From contig NC_039479.1 in NCBI RefSeq assembly GCF_003590095.1, positions 4,774,001 through 4,838,000 on the forward strand: DNA of 64,000 nt, read 5' to 3'. Numbering within the stretch: the stretch's first letter is position 1; the number at the start of each line of letters is the position of its first letter. Below are positions 12,536 through 25,932 of the stretch, one piece after another. Source of the DNA: Trichoplusia ni. Its lineage: Eukaryota; Arthropoda; Insecta; Lepidoptera; Noctuidae. The notes below the pieces were generated by a model. The model was not told where the DNA came from. It saw only the letters and a program-made list of their open reading frames with translations, and ran no database searches. A program made the position numbers and the translations under genes.

Positions 12536-15500
12536 ATTCTCGTGGTAGTCTGCGAAAGCTTTCTCCTTTGGCGGCTGTTTACAGTGGAGAAGCATCCCGG
12601 TAGCCTTAGGCCGGTCTGAGACTAGGATTTTCAGATTAAGGCTAGGAAAAAAATATTTTTTTAGCGAAAATAAATCTGTAAAAATATTTTATATCCAACA
12701 TAAATACAGATGTACATTTAATAAGCAATCAACAAACACTTTATAGCCACAATAACATATCCATTATATATTCGTCTTATTAAATATCGTATTAGTTAAA
12801 TAAATTAGTTGTGAATGTAAATTTTAGCATAGTTTCTGAACGTAAAGATTAATACGCTTCGTGGAGAATTCGTGGCTTATTGGATCTATTCGTGGTAGCT
12901 ATACGGATGTTGAGGATACTTTTAAACGAAATTAAAATATCAGATTAAAATATTCATAATACATTCTGAGTTAAGCGCATCACTGACCTGATATTCGAAT
13001 TTCGAAAGTATTTAATTTTTACCGCGGAGTTCGCTTTTCATTTGTTTTTATTGCCAGCTTTCCCCTATTAGCTATGGTGTTGCCAATAGAAAAACTGATC
13101 GATTAGAATCTTTCGATTTATTTGATATCCTTTTCGTGATTTGTGAGGTGTGATAATTACTAATAATTGTATTTCTGTATTTTGAAGCCGGTTTGAATAG
13201 TTTCTTTTTGCAGATGGCTGTGTGGAATATTGGTTGTGTGATACACTGATGGTGCTTATTAATGAATAGATATTTTGCTTTTCAAATTAACGTCAAAAAA
13301 TTTTGTACGAATTGTTAACTCTATGAAGTAAAATAATTTTAAACCCTGATTCTGTCTAGTTTCTATTGTGGTTCATTAAATATGTTAAACAACAAAATGA
13401 TAACCGAAATATCACGATCTTATATTATATAGTATTTAGACAAGACTAAGAGTTAATTTGTCTTCCTCATAACATTTATATACATGTAAATTTTCCCTCG
13501 TTCTTCAGGTCATAGCTCTACTTTAAGACTACTAAGTATACTATCTTTGACATCAAAGTATCTTTTTACGACATACTCCACTATCACCATTTTCTTTAAC
13601 AACTTACTTGCAACAGTTTTCCCGCTACGGCCGGCCATATAAATAAAAGCAACGTTAATATTGTAGAACCGTTTTAAGCATAAGCTAAGTCATTTTAATC
13701 TGTCAAGAATGCATTTTTGACATAACTTCAAAAATGCGTCGGATAACTTGCTTTAGAATCTCCGATGGAATTTGAGTTGCGCGTGCCGTAAGCCGAAGAA
13801 CAATGGGTTTGGTTGAAAATCGCTAAGACACACATTGAATGATGAAAGATCTCCCTTCCAAACTAAAAATGATTTTAGAACCAATCGATTTGTGGTCCTT
13901 TACCTTATTTTAACGTCCCGAGTCCGAATCGCACTCGACCCGTTTTTTACCATGAAAAAACTTAATATAAAACTTTTTTTAAGTGTGCAGTACCTGCGTA
14001 ATGGACGTTATTAACGCTTTGGTAGTTAACGTGTTGTTAACGTTAACACATTGGTTAATGCTATGTGATTGCATGAAATGCCCAGAAATAATGTGACTTG
14101 CCACATTACATGCATCGTATTGACAACTTAATGGTCCACGCGTGACATATGTAACACTTAGATGTTAATTTATTATCGTGATTTGACGACTGTATGTTTT
14201 TATGATAGTATTTGATTCATGATTACATAAATAAAAATTGTAATTGTGGGGTCAGTGGGTGGCGTACTTAAGTAATGGTTATTTTTGATGGGTATTTTCA
14301 CCCGGCATTATCTGTGTTGAAATTATTATTTCGTTTATACTTATTTAACAAAAAATGTTAACATAATATTTCACTTATAGTTTTACTCTTGATGTTCACA
14401 CATATTGAGTTACAAAACATAACATTTTATCAAAAATCGACTCTACAAATGGCCATTCTTGTCTAAACTCGCGGCCATTGACATAAACAGACTACTAGGC
14501 ATCGTAAACCACAGATTATTCTTAAATTGTCAATTCTACTATCAAAGATACCTAATAGCTCATCTTTTATTCATACATTACGGCCCGAAGTTAAAGACTC
14601 TACACACAATCTGAACGTCAGACCGTAAATAAGTAAGTCGACATTTTTTGTAAGATTTATTGGATTTTCACTGTTGTATTTTTGGGTATGGAATGAGCTC
14701 GGTTACTGATACTAAAAAAGAACTAAGAGCTGCATAGCATAATCTATTACAACCCTAATTGCTTGGTAGAAACATTAGCTTACTTGCAAAATTAAAATAC
14801 ATTGCTAATCAAAGAGTTTGCCGATTTGTATTCGCGACATTACAAAATAATCTGACGACTTAATCCAGGGCTTTTGCCTTCTTGAGTAGTGTTTCTAGTG
14901 TGTTAGGCCTCTTATAGTAGGGCCTAATTAACACTTTGTCAAAATTTGTCTGTCGATCCCTGAACTCTGTCATGTCGACCGTTTCAAATCAATTTATCCG
15001 TTACGCATTTGACTTTCACACATTTATCAATTTGAAGCTATGTGTGGGTGTATTGTTAACAGAAATGTTTGATTAATAATCATAAAGTTTTAGTCAATGA
15101 TGGAGGAAACTTTGTATCAAATAAAAATATTTATACCAGTTAATACTCGATACTTGTTAATTTTCAAGACAGGTTGGAGTTTAAAACTTGTAAATTATTG
15201 CCATAAACGGCATATAGAAATTAAAAACTCAAACAGGAGCTTAATAAAAAAAGCTCGTTAGACCATACATAAATAATTAACAAATAACTTTAATACCTAG
15301 TTAGTGCTTATCCAGTTTCGAGATAATTAAATATTAAACTTTTTCAAAACATTTAATAACAACGCCTTAATATTTTGACGCGGAGTCAATCTTAGCCACT
15401 CCTTGCTATCTCTACATCGTAATGATTAATAGCCTATTATAATTATTATTAATAACACGCGTGATTTAATTACACATGTATTTATAAGCTTCTTTAAAAT

Positions 15501-17654
15501 TAATATCAGATGAAGTTATGACTTTTTTTTTTAATTTGTTAATAGAAAGTTTTGAAGTTAGAAAAAAATAATAGTCGTTTATGGCAAAACCGTTTAGCCA
15601 TAAATGTCTATCTATGATATCAGGATATTCGCATGCAAAATAAATGCGGTTTTCTGGACCCGATTAAGTTATTATATCGATTTAAGTCAATTGGTAATAA
15701 AGTACGTAATATATTGTATGATGTTACTCATAGAATTTAAAGTAGTTTTATCTGAATGTCTAGATTTTGCCAAATTTGGCTTTTCCAGATATTTTACATC
15801 TATTAGGAATGGAAGATGTAGAACTTATGTTAATAAATAATTTCTATTTATCATCCCGTACAAAAAATCTAGTCATTGCAAATGATGCTGTCGCCTATTA
15901 ATAAACTCAATGACCGTTTTTACAGAACAGAATAAAAAACATATTCATATATTTATGTTACAATAGACGTTTATTTAATTAGTGCAACAGTTTATCGACC
16001 GTTACTCAAAATAAATGCGTCATTTAGTCAAAATTGACCATCACTTATGGTCAAGTGTGCCTTAAAAGAGCATAAACGGGTTAATTTTTACCGTTTTAAG
16101 CATTTTCTATTTAGTAAAAAAGACGAATAATGCCTATCTTTTTTGTAGCAGATCGAATGCTAATCTGACGTTTGACTAATAATTCTCTTTACTGTGCTAA
16201 TAGAATGAAAGATTAAATTTATTTGTAGTGACTGAGATAGACCAAAATACTTAGGAATGACAAGTTAATCGTAAAAAGTTTCAATTTATATTACGGTTTC
16301 TCGATTTAACTTTTTATTTAGGTAAATACTGAGATAAGATTCTTAGACAAGTGTGTAGTGTTAATAAATATTTATTTAAAAGCTTAAGATTCGGTTAATA
16401 AGACGTTTTCTATACATTCTTTATTTTGCTATCGGGTTCATTGCATATTGATAAAACATCATTTTGCTGAAGAGAAATATCGAGTAGATATATTATTTTT
16501 TAAACAACCAGATATTCTGCCAATATGTGAACTTTTTATATCATGTGGTTTTAATCGCCGGGCCATGTAAAACATTTTTCATTAATAAAGTGTGTTAAAT
16601 TTAAGTAACGGATTGCTTTAGCATTCTGTAATAGCACAGGGCCAAACATTAATACTTTTATAGACAACCCTAACATACCATAGCCAGGGAGTTGGTATAT
16701 TTTTTCTAACATTTTGAATGTTTTCAACTCTTTCCAAGCGTTTAACTTAGAATCTCTATTATTCCTATGGAATTGCTGGAACCATTAATAAAAAACGATA
16801 GAGCAATAAGTATCTTCGAATTTTACAAACAAAACCAGTTAACTATCTGGAGCAAATCAGTATAAGTAAGGTTTAAATAATAGTTGCATTTACTTTCATC
16901 GTTACATCATGTGATAGTGACTTAACTGGATCAAGTTCTCTTAACTGGTCCGTCGAGTGAACAAGTTTTACGAATACATGAATTAATATTACATTCCCCA
17001 CGTAATATGTATGTAATTGTTGGGTTTTGTACGGTCAGCAAAAACAGTTAACGAACAAAGCAGATTCACAAAGTGCACGCAGACCAGTAAAAATTAAAAA
17101 AAAAATTGTGTTTAATGCGTTTTAACTTTACCTAAAGTAAACCTTACCTAATTTCTTATTAAAAAAGAACGATCAAAATGTATGGAATTGAGAATAGTTT
17201 TTTTATATGATTGTGTTAAACGGGTTTTCTTGCTGACCGTACCCCAGTTGTAAGGTAAGAGGGCCTTTTTACGGCCAGTGTGTATCGCATCGGTTTATTG
17301 AGTATCGTTTATAGTTATGATACACATGGCTATTGGGTTTGTTTTTATGTATTTCATTGCTGTAGGTAACGACTTGGTTTTATTCATCGTTTTGTATAAT
17401 GCGTGATAAAAACTGTTTACGTGCTAAATTATACAATTATGACAAACTATTAATTTGTCAAGACTGCCGAGTTTACACATTCAGTAATAAGTTTGAATGA
17501 AGTAAACGGGCAAGTACGAGTTCAACTCTCAATACTGATAGTTCCGTACAAATGTGCTAAAGAAGAATAATCCGGTAATCTGGTAGTGTGACGAAAAAAA
17601 ACAAGACAATAGAAAAGAAGATTTAAACCGTCTAGCTATTAATAATTAAGAGAT

Positions 17655-17720
17655 TCAGTAGCCCGGGTGACAGACGGGCAGATAGCCGTGCCTCAGTAGT
17701 AGAGTTCCGTTTTTAGAACT
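17655..17720 (-). repeat. minus-strand fragment of the ATGAACCGT dispersed repeat
   Basis: On the minus strand: AAAACGGAACTCTACTACTG, then GAGGCACGGC and GTCTGTCACCCGGGCT, the same order as in 57965-58120. Confidence 0.4.
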
Positions 17721-20475
17721 AAATAAGTAAACATGAGTAATGCAGTTAAAGATGTAATTTTAACCCATATTTTAACTATCAAACCCTTTTTTAAATCAAG
17801 TAATTGTGTGCTATTTACAGGTAGCCACATTGTTTATATTCTGAAACGATTGCTTATAAAGTCTATCTTTACAAATCAAATGCTTTTTTAATCAAATTAC
17901 GAATTTACGACTTACAATACACTTGACGTCATTTAAAATAAATAATCAAATTACACTACCAAAATACTGATGAGTAGTATACTCAACAAAAAATCATTGT
18001 AAGATCACACATTAGATCATAGACTAGAACAATAGGTTTAGAGTCTAGTGATGAGATAGAGTATTGTCTAATATAAACAATAACATATTTACAATCCCAC
18101 AATGTTATGCGTCATGAAAACTCGAAGATAATAAATGTTACGCAAGTCTAATGATTAGTATATAAAATAACTAATACTAATAATAAAACGTAACGTAACG
18201 TTTCTTGCCTTTTTTGCTCTAAGAATATACTTGAAAAACAACAAGGACTAAGGATTTTGTGAACCATTGAGCGTTGAAAATGTTTTTTGAGCGGCTGTGT
18301 GATCGAGTCTGCATCAAAGGCAAGAAATATAGATTCACATGCAAACTTTTTTAAGTCCTTAGTAAAGCTAATGAGCATTATTTTATGAAATCGTTTTGTT
18401 GTAGATAGTTTGATAAGGGGACCGATACTTTTAATTTTATAAAGTAGATTTTGCCTTAGAAAACACGGTTATATGATATCGGGGAAAAAAAATAATTTAA
18501 TCTAGGTTATAAAACTATCTATGAACTCAATTTCGACTAAATCCGTTCAGTAATTCAAGCGTGAATGAGTAGCAAACACCCTCACTTAAAAACTTTATAG
18601 TATTAGTAGGGTTAATACAAATTAAAGCCTGAGGGTTTAAACATAATAAATGAATTAATTGTAAAATGTGAAAACACCAAACCATCATCACGTATATAAC
18701 ACGTAACACGGAAACTAACTAGGAAATAGCTGTAATATAAATATTTATATACTTACATGTAATTATAATTTTATTCGCCATTTCATATTAGAAACTCTAT
18801 CTATAATCACATCACGTCTCATCTTTAAAACTTAAGCGTGGTTCAATAAAATTTATTATAATTATATAAGAATTTTATTAAGGAGAGATCAATATTTAAT
18901 TACGTGAAGTTGTAAAATCTTTCCTTTGATGATATATGTGGTTAGGTCTAACTGTTTAGGTATTTAATCAGAGCAAAAACCATTAGGCCAGTGGCTTCCA
19001 AAACTGCAATAAAAGAATTCAGAGACTATGTTTGTTCAGTATTTCGAAACTGCAATCCCATTTCAGCAATATAGAGAAATTTCAACACTACAATATTCCT
19101 ATAGTATTCTTTCCCAATTTAATAATGCTAAACTTTTCTAAATGGCCAGTAAAACCAATATTCATAAGTGATTAAAGAAATTTTGAATACTCCCTACACA
19201 ATTGACCCTGTACCAAGGTATGTGATAAAAAAAATTTGATCACTCCAATAAGGCTACAAGGTAAACGATACCCAAATGAAAGTAGACTGAAATTAAAAAA
19301 TAATTTTAAACAAAATTATAATTAAAGTATTGAAAATAATTGGTACATGTCGAAATTATTCTCTTTACGGTAAATTGAGAGCAATCGGTAAAGAAGTGGT
19401 TTGTTACCAAAAATGTTTTTAATCCTGTCTTAAATGTGATGTAATGAACTTGAAAGAATATGGCAATAATGATGTGAAAGTTGAAGCCGTTTCTTGAAAC
19501 ACTAGATTTTTAACAGCTCAAATAACGTGGGAAGTAGACTCGTGTGTAGAGCGACCGGAATAGCAAAGCATATACGACGTATGTTTATTTTCGATTTCCT
19601 GAATACTAAGTCAAAGCCTAATGATAATGGTAATAAGTCTTTATTTCTCATCTTCATCTTCATCAAAAAAGAGGTTAATAGGTAAAGTAAAAGGGATTGT
19701 TTTGTCATAATAGATAAAGCAGATCTTTTAAATACTATGTAACGTCCCAATGCTTAACCCAAACAGTGCTATATTCTATAGCTAGCATACATATTGTTTA
19801 GATTAATTATAAAATAAAGTTATTCCACCATTCCCTCTTCAGTCTAGAAAAGTAAGAATGCACATTTATAAGACACTTATGGCGTAATAAACTTAAAATA
19901 AAAGAAATATTAATAACGGTAAAATATTCACAATGTCGAAAAACAGTATTAAAATTTTGACATTTAGTGCTAAATAAAATTAATTAAAAATCTAGTATTT
20001 TTAAGGATCAATTATGAATTCTACAATAATAAGTAAATTTGTGTTGAAAAAAGGCTAGTTTTTTTAGAATTAAGATCCCATCCTTCCGCAGTGATTGCGT
20101 CACAATGCATAATTTATTTCTGTTCTATATATTTTTGACTTCCGATGTGTCATTTGTAGAAAGTGTGTCAATTTGATTTAATGTCGTGATTGTGGATTTG
20201 ACGTTATTACCTGCTCTACTTTATTTCACGTTAGTATTTAAATTTTGTTCTAGTAACGAAGGGGTCTAGTTTACTAATAGCTTAATTTTTAATATATATT
20301 ATAGGTACTTGTTTTTTTTTCTTGACACAAAATTAACGACCTGCGATTGAGCTAGTGTCAACCGTACTAGTTACGTCTTTTAAATCGTAGAATAACTTGC
20401 GTAGCAGTTTAAGAAGCATTATAAGCTTTATCATCATTAATATTTTTGTTTTTAAATAAATCAATTCCCGAACAA

Positions 20476-20632
20476 AGATGTTTTATCCTTGTGTCGCGGC
20501 TTCCACAGATATTCAAGTCACAAGCGTAAGGAAACCCCTATACAGACTGGCCATAGCAAGCCATAGTGGATCAAACAAATCTTTGACAACACGGGGCTCG
20601 AACCCACGACACGTCGTGCACAGTGCACTTAT
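20476..20632 (-). mobile_element. tRNA-derived SINE, family B, copy 3, degraded
   Basis: Minus strand: GGGTTCGAGCCCCGTG preceded by GACGTGTC, and a body with CTTGTGACTTGAATATCTGT. Same family as 23117 and 22233, more eroded. Confidence 0.55.
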
Positions 20633-21919
20633 CCTATATACTCTCAGTTTATAAAGAGACTATCAGTTTTAATATTTTCCTTATCAAATGCTGTTTTTGA
20701 TTATCAGGCTTGTAACTCGTACGTCAACTAACTCATCCCACACACACCGTATTTTTTTAAAATCTCAAACACAGATGAATACATTTCGCGAATAATGAAA
20801 CACGTAATCAACTACAATAAACCATTTACTTAATTCTTTCATTACAAAAGTACAATCGAGAACAGAAATCGAAACCTCTCGCCCGAACGCTTAAACAACA
20901 ATAGCACAAAACTGTGTCTTGATTACAATCACTAACAATTAAACAACAAACGAAATGGCAATTGACAGACACTTCGTAGTACCACATGAATATATAAATT
21001 AACATCACGCTATAAAAAAGTAATCAATCGGTACAGCCTTAACGGTTTCCTCCATATTTCTAAACGTTAAGAAGATAATGATTTTTATTATTCGGATTGA
21101 CTTATGATCCGACCTTTTAGAGCTGCCGTTACACGTTCCGTTTCGTTTATGACTGTACATAAGTGTCAAATATATCTTGACCTCCCAGAAGTTAGGTATT
21201 CAGAACACAGAGCGAGATGCACATACGAAAATGAACGAATGGAAGAGAGATGGGTATATACCGTTGCACTGTATAAGTATTTAAAGAGGTCAATTTATAT
21301 TGGTGTTGCCATACTTGGAAATTTAATTCCCCAGGTGTTTAGAAAACATAACTCAAATATTTTTCTGTTATTTGATTGGTCTAAAAACATTTTTTTGTTT
21401 TATTGTGATGGCCTATGTTCGTGATGTGATAGATTATGGCTATCATCATTTATGATTGCCCGTTTAGCGTCTATAAGCGATTGTTTGAATGTTAATGTCT
21501 TGTTAAGTATCGGAAGCTTTGATGCTACTGTTATTTTTTTATACGTTCGTTATGGAGATGTTTTGAACTTGTTCTCAAAGGTAACTTTGAGGTCATCAAC
21601 TTTTAACAGTTTTTCTTGATAATACTTAATGGAATCCATCTCTAACATTATGCTGGAATAATAGTAATAATTAAAATACGTTATTATGTCTAATGGTTCT
21701 ACAAAATATTGAAATTACAATTTATTTCCAATGGAATCTGCAAAAATCTTCAAGATGTATAAAATAACGGATTGGATCGAGATAATATAGTTATTTATTT
21801 TTCTAATTTGGATTATTTATTATTCAGCTACCCATTCTGTCTGCAGTCTAGACTTTTATCGCTAGAAAGCCGTCGTATATATTTGCGAATTTATTTAATT
21901 TATCGATAAACATATAAGA

Positions 21920-22173
21920 CGGGCCTGTTGGTATAGTGGTTAGTGACCCTGACTGCTATACCGGAGGTCATGGGTTCGATTCCCGCCCAGGACAAATGTT
22001 GAGTTATGAGCATGATCATTTGTTCTGGTGTCTGGGTGTAATTTATCTATAATATGTATGTATTTAGAAATATATAAGTAAGTTTATCAGTTGTCTGGTT
22101 ACCATAACACAAGCTCTGCTTAGCTTGGGATCAGATGACCGTGTGTGAGTTGTCCCATGATATTATTATTATA
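21920..22173 (+). mobile_element. tRNA-derived SINE with ATT tail
   Basis: The head GGGCCTGTTGGTATAGTGGT plus B box GGTTCGATTCC looks like a tRNA promoter, but the anticodon arm does not fold properly. It is followed by a LINE-like body (ACAAGCTCTGCTTAGCTTGG) and a short ATT tail, the classic SINE build. Non-coding. Confidence 0.75.
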
Positions 22174-22232
22174 TTTCCAACCACACAGCTGAAACACAAG
22201 TACGTATACATTAGAAATCTGCTTTTTTATTA

Positions 22233-22392
22233 ACGACACCCTCAGTAACGAATTTAAACCTTGTATCGCGGGGGTTTCACAATCATTCAGATCCCTTGTA
22301 CAAATGCACCCAAAGTCAAGCGGGGATCAAACCCGCGACACGTCGCACATTGGGTTTTGCGTGGCAACCTTACCTACTCGGCTATCCGTACT
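22233..22392 (-). mobile_element. tRNA-derived SINE, family B, copy 2
   Basis: Minus strand: CGACGTGTCGCGGGTTTGATC over the B-box position, with 3' end GTGAAACCCCCGCGATACAA and CTGAGGGTGTCG. Diverged relative of the copy at 23117; a plus-strand tail of the same type is at 51630. Confidence 0.6.
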
Positions 22393-23116
22393 GTAGAACT
22401 AATTAAAAATAACTCAAGATCTACCGTTTGTAGTCCCTTGTATTGCTCAGACTTTAATAAAACGTGATTTATCGTCCAATCGCTCATTTGATCAGCGATA
22501 CTAATTTAAAAGTAGGTGTAACAGTTCCCTTCGCTTCCGAAAGTATAAATGATGTTTCTAATATTATCGATTTCCATAATTAATATGAGAACTTGGTTTA
22601 TGCTTTCGTTCATAACAACTTTTCATACAATCGGCACGTCGTTTAAATGTTAAATTTAGTTACAAATGTATACAGTGCATTATATTATTGATTCAGAGAA
22701 CGCCTGGGGGCACAGCCTAATAATTTACAGCTCCCATATGTCATATAAAACCGGTAGGCTCTTGCTTTTTTTATGATGTGAAACTTGTCTATAACTATCC
22801 CGCAGTTTTACCTGCAGTTTATCATATTTACATCGCTCATCCCACTGAACTCTACCTTTTTTGTGTATAAGAGTAGATTTTTAATATATGTTAATCCAAG
22901 ATGACAGTTTGGAAGCTTTCCGCTGTCTTTATAATAGAAGGCAGAAGTCCGGCCCCTTCACCATCTTTATGACTGATACAATTTATGATGAATACGGATT
23001 TACACAGTTTCTTCAAAGGGTGTCAGCCATCTGGATCAAAATGAAACCAAAATGAGTCCCACCATTTAAGGGTGGGTAAGTATACAAGTGTCAGCTTTCT
23101 GTCGTGTTTTTTTTAA

Positions 23117-23313
23117 GAGATTCTCTCAGTAAAGCATGTTTTTACTTGAATAAAGCGGGTTTCACAAACATTCAAGTCACAAGCACAAACACACCTAGAC
23201 TCAGGACAAACATTCCTGGATCACACAAATACCTCTCCTACGTGGGGATCGAGCCCGCGACACGTCGCGCTCAGTGGGGTTGGCGTGATGACCTCAACCG
23301 CTAGGCTAACCGT
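23117..23313 (-). mobile_element. tRNA-derived SINE, family B, copy 1
   Basis: Read on the minus strand: a tRNA-like head GTTAGCCTAGCGGTTGAGG, B-box-like GGGCTCGATCCCC, then a body with GTGACTTGAATGTTTGTGAA. Shares the body with 22233 and 20476. The open frames over it are shadows. Confidence 0.65.
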
Positions 23314-23471
23314 GCATATGACTGCATGACGTGACGACGATGTGATGATGAACGGACTCTTTTCTGTTTCATGGGGTGAAGGTCTGAAAACTTTATTCAC
23401 ATCAAAAGCACAGCGTGGGGATACGTCACGCATCCATTGACTAAAACTACAGTAACGGACTAAATCCAAAT

Positions 23472-23649
23472 GTCGACTGCCAACTAAACTAAGTCAGTTT
23501 AGCTCAGCTTACGTAGTTGAGCCAGTTTTTCATACATGTGCGTCCACCACAAACAATACTAGCTAAGCTACGTGAAGTTAACCATGTTTGAAAAACTGGC
23601 CCAAGTGTGCGAGCTAAGCTAAACTAACTTAGTTTAGCCGGCGGTGGAC
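23472..23649. mobile_element. foldback element rich in TAGTTTAGC motifs, 178 bp
   Basis: The left arm starts GTCGACTGCCAACTAAACT and the right arm is its imperfect complement (GTCCACCGCCGGCTAAACT when read on the other strand). The arms run about 75 bp and include GAGCCAGTTTTTCATACATG against GGGCCAGTTTTTCAAACATG. No coding content. Confidence 0.7.
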
Positions 23650-24904
23650 GTTCGGTTTATCTCTATTATTGATTGTCCCATGACCTCAGTTCATTTAAAA
23701 AAAAAAGCTTTTTTAAGCAATGACATCTCATTCGCTGAGAACCGTCCCTAATGATTCTTTTATTGATGTTCCATCGTTAAGACGTACGTAATTAGTTGTA
23801 ACGCGAGGGACCCATGTTTTTTAAATTGATTGATTGAATATTGTACTTGGCTGTCGAAACTGCTTATCGACATTATTAATAGGTAGGTAAAGTCTTTTTG
23901 GTTTGTATGTTTAAAAACTTTTTCTTTAAAGTTATTCGGTACGCGTATTAATATTTAGATTTAAAATCGTAGCTATAAAGTATAATTTCTGTTAACCTAT
24001 GCGCTTTTATGTTATGCAAGTATGTTCAACTTTTAATTCTCGCAAAACTACAATCTCTTAAGATTTATTCAAACATTAAAAGTTAGAAATAAAACATGCC
24101 TTTTTCGATAACTTAAAAAAAAAACACAAACCAGTAATCCGTCTTAAAACAACAAAAGCTTTATTCAAACCGCCCATCAATTCAATTTAAAACGACAACG
24201 AGTAGCATAACATTGTCAAACACAGATTTATCAAACAAAAAACACCTAACAAATGAATGTCGGCATTCCCTAAACCCATTGTATAAATCAGCCATCGCTC
24301 AGATATGCTAATTTTCGGAAGTTAAATCGCCATCATCAAACAATAAAACGAATAAACACGCCATCTGTCAAAGCCTACCGACCGACAATCGAATACTTTG
24401 TCAAAGAGAATCGAGTTGTCGAATAAGCGTGGTACCGCCCTAGGCGTTAACCCGTGACCCGTTGTATATTTAAGTGGGGACAATTCACACCTACACATCG
24501 ATAAAATCGATAATTCGTGAACGTCTCTATCAATTCTCACGTTTGTAGGCTGTTTTTGATTGAATGATGGGTTTTTAATACGTGGCTTCGGTAAATGCTC
24601 GATGATTCGGCCCTTTGTAGTATGCCGTTATCGTATTAAGAATGACTTTGGTGAATTTTATTGAGGACTCTCTTTTGGGTTAATCGGTTCTTAGACCGGT
24701 AGCTGTATTTGTTATGTTCGATACGGTTTACTGCATTTTAACTTTAATTTTTTTAATCCCACAAAAACGAATGTTTGTAACGTAATGTAATGTAACGAAA
24801 AAGAATTGCATTTCGAACTTAATTAACTAATTACGCTTTTTGCTTTCTTATTTTAAAATGTATCTTCCTAGACTCTACGTTAAGAGCTTTGCAATTTCTA
24901 CAAC

Positions 24905-25070
24905 CACCAGTTTAACTAAAACCAACGTGTCGTTGGTTCGATTCTCGCGTAAGACAAGCTTTTGTGTGATTCTCGAATACTTGACCTGAATCTCGGTGTG
25001 TGTTTCTGAATTTGACTTATAATGGTTATAACAGCCCCCCGGGAAAAGAGGATACAACACAGATTAAATT
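24905..25070 (+). repeat. probable SINE remnant
   Basis: GTTGGTTCGATTCTCGCG looks like a Pol III B box, followed by GACAAGCTTTTGTGTGATTC and a tail with GTTATAACAGCCCCCCGGG. The A-box half is too degraded to fold. Confidence 0.4.
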
Positions 25071-25689
25071 GAAGTAAACTCCTAAAGCTCAACCAACATA
25101 GCTCTACCAATCATGTAGGTTCTTCCAAGAGTTTTTAACGACTCTTTTTTATAAGGAACTTGGTACCGACAAACTTTGGGATCGTAAATTACTAGATACA
25201 GTTACAAGGCGCCTGCGCTTGTCTATTATAATAAATTATTTACATGTTACGCACAGTAGAAACTATATGACTGTACAAAAAAAATTAACATCTTCTTTGA
25301 GGAAGATAGAATTAAGGATTTCTCATTTAAATATTCATTGGATGTCAATGGAAAGTTCTACACACTCATGTAAAACTATCTATTTTGTCTACGATACAGA
25401 CTGGTAAAAGTGGATTTTTAGCGAAAACTGTAATTTTGGTGTCACGTAACTGGTTTTATTTAATTTCCGAGTTCACATGAATAATTAATATTTCAAAGCA
25501 ACGATTTCGAAAACGTTTAATATTCAGTCGTGATATTTTCTCTCAATTCATATTTATGTTAAACATTCATCGTGAATATTTTAGTTTAAATGTTTTCTAG
25601 TTGAAACCTTAATTTTTATTTATGAAGGTCGTGTTATGTTGATTTAAAACATAAGTAATAAAATAATTTTCTCTTCTTTTCAGATAGTC

Positions 25690-25767
25690 ATGAAATCAGC
25701 ATTGCAGGTAATGGGTGGCGGTGAACAGATTGAGAACAGCGCCATCTGGCGAGCTACATCAAAATGA
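25690..25767 (+). promoter_or_regulatory. upstream ORF in the sha leader, overlapping the main start as ATGA
   Basis: ATG at 25690 opens a 25-codon ORF with a second in-frame ATG at 25711. Its TGA stop (25765-25767) overlaps the main ATG (25764-25766). Such an arrangement can reduce or couple translation of the main ORF by termination-reinitiation. It counts only if this leader is in the mature mRNA; a donor-like CAG|GTAATG at 25707 could instead splice part of it out. Confidence 0.5.
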
Positions 25768-25932
25768 CAAATAAAGCGTACTTCCGAAGTGGTTCGCCGT
25801 ACGCGCGCGAGATGGCGCGGCTGTTCATTTTATTGTTAGCGGCAACCGCGACCGGCGCTTCCAGGTCCGGTGAAGAGGATGCGCTAGCAAACATCACAAG
25901 ATCTGCCAGTGGAGATTATTTCTCACTAAAAG
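25764..25932 (+). CDS. sha: sha coding exon 1: start and signal peptide
   Basis: The exon begins upstream, after a strong polypyrimidine tract and AG at 25683, so 25684-25763 is 5' leader. The chosen start ATG 25764 has the context ATCAAAATG, close to the insect consensus. A second in-frame ATG at 25812 (Met17; purine at -3, G at +4) lies directly before the hydrophobic run of a signal peptide, so either start could be used. The donor follows AAAAG at 25932 (GTAATA) and the exon ends in phase 1. Confidence 0.75.

Larger units (their letters stand above)
3676..25683. other. long gene-free region, possibly the first intron of sha
   Basis: No exon can be supported here. Open frames up to 106 codons (21104-21424) have no recognisable content. 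It holds the small repeats, foldback elements, one Helitron and the SINE patch listed separately. If the 5' exon of sha is upstream of this stretch, all of it is intronic. Confidence 0.4.

Noticed and set aside
14020..14055. GTTAAC-rich palindromic stretch
   Set aside because: Short dyads of simple AT-rich motifs; not distinguishable from chance.
21104..21424. 106-codon open frame upstream of the SINE patch
   Set aside because: No recognised motif, no splice context, and a length attainable by chance in 64 kb.
21920..21995. tRNA-like head of the SINE as a real tRNA gene
   Set aside because: The anticodon arm does not fold correctly and it runs straight into a SINE body with no T-run terminator.
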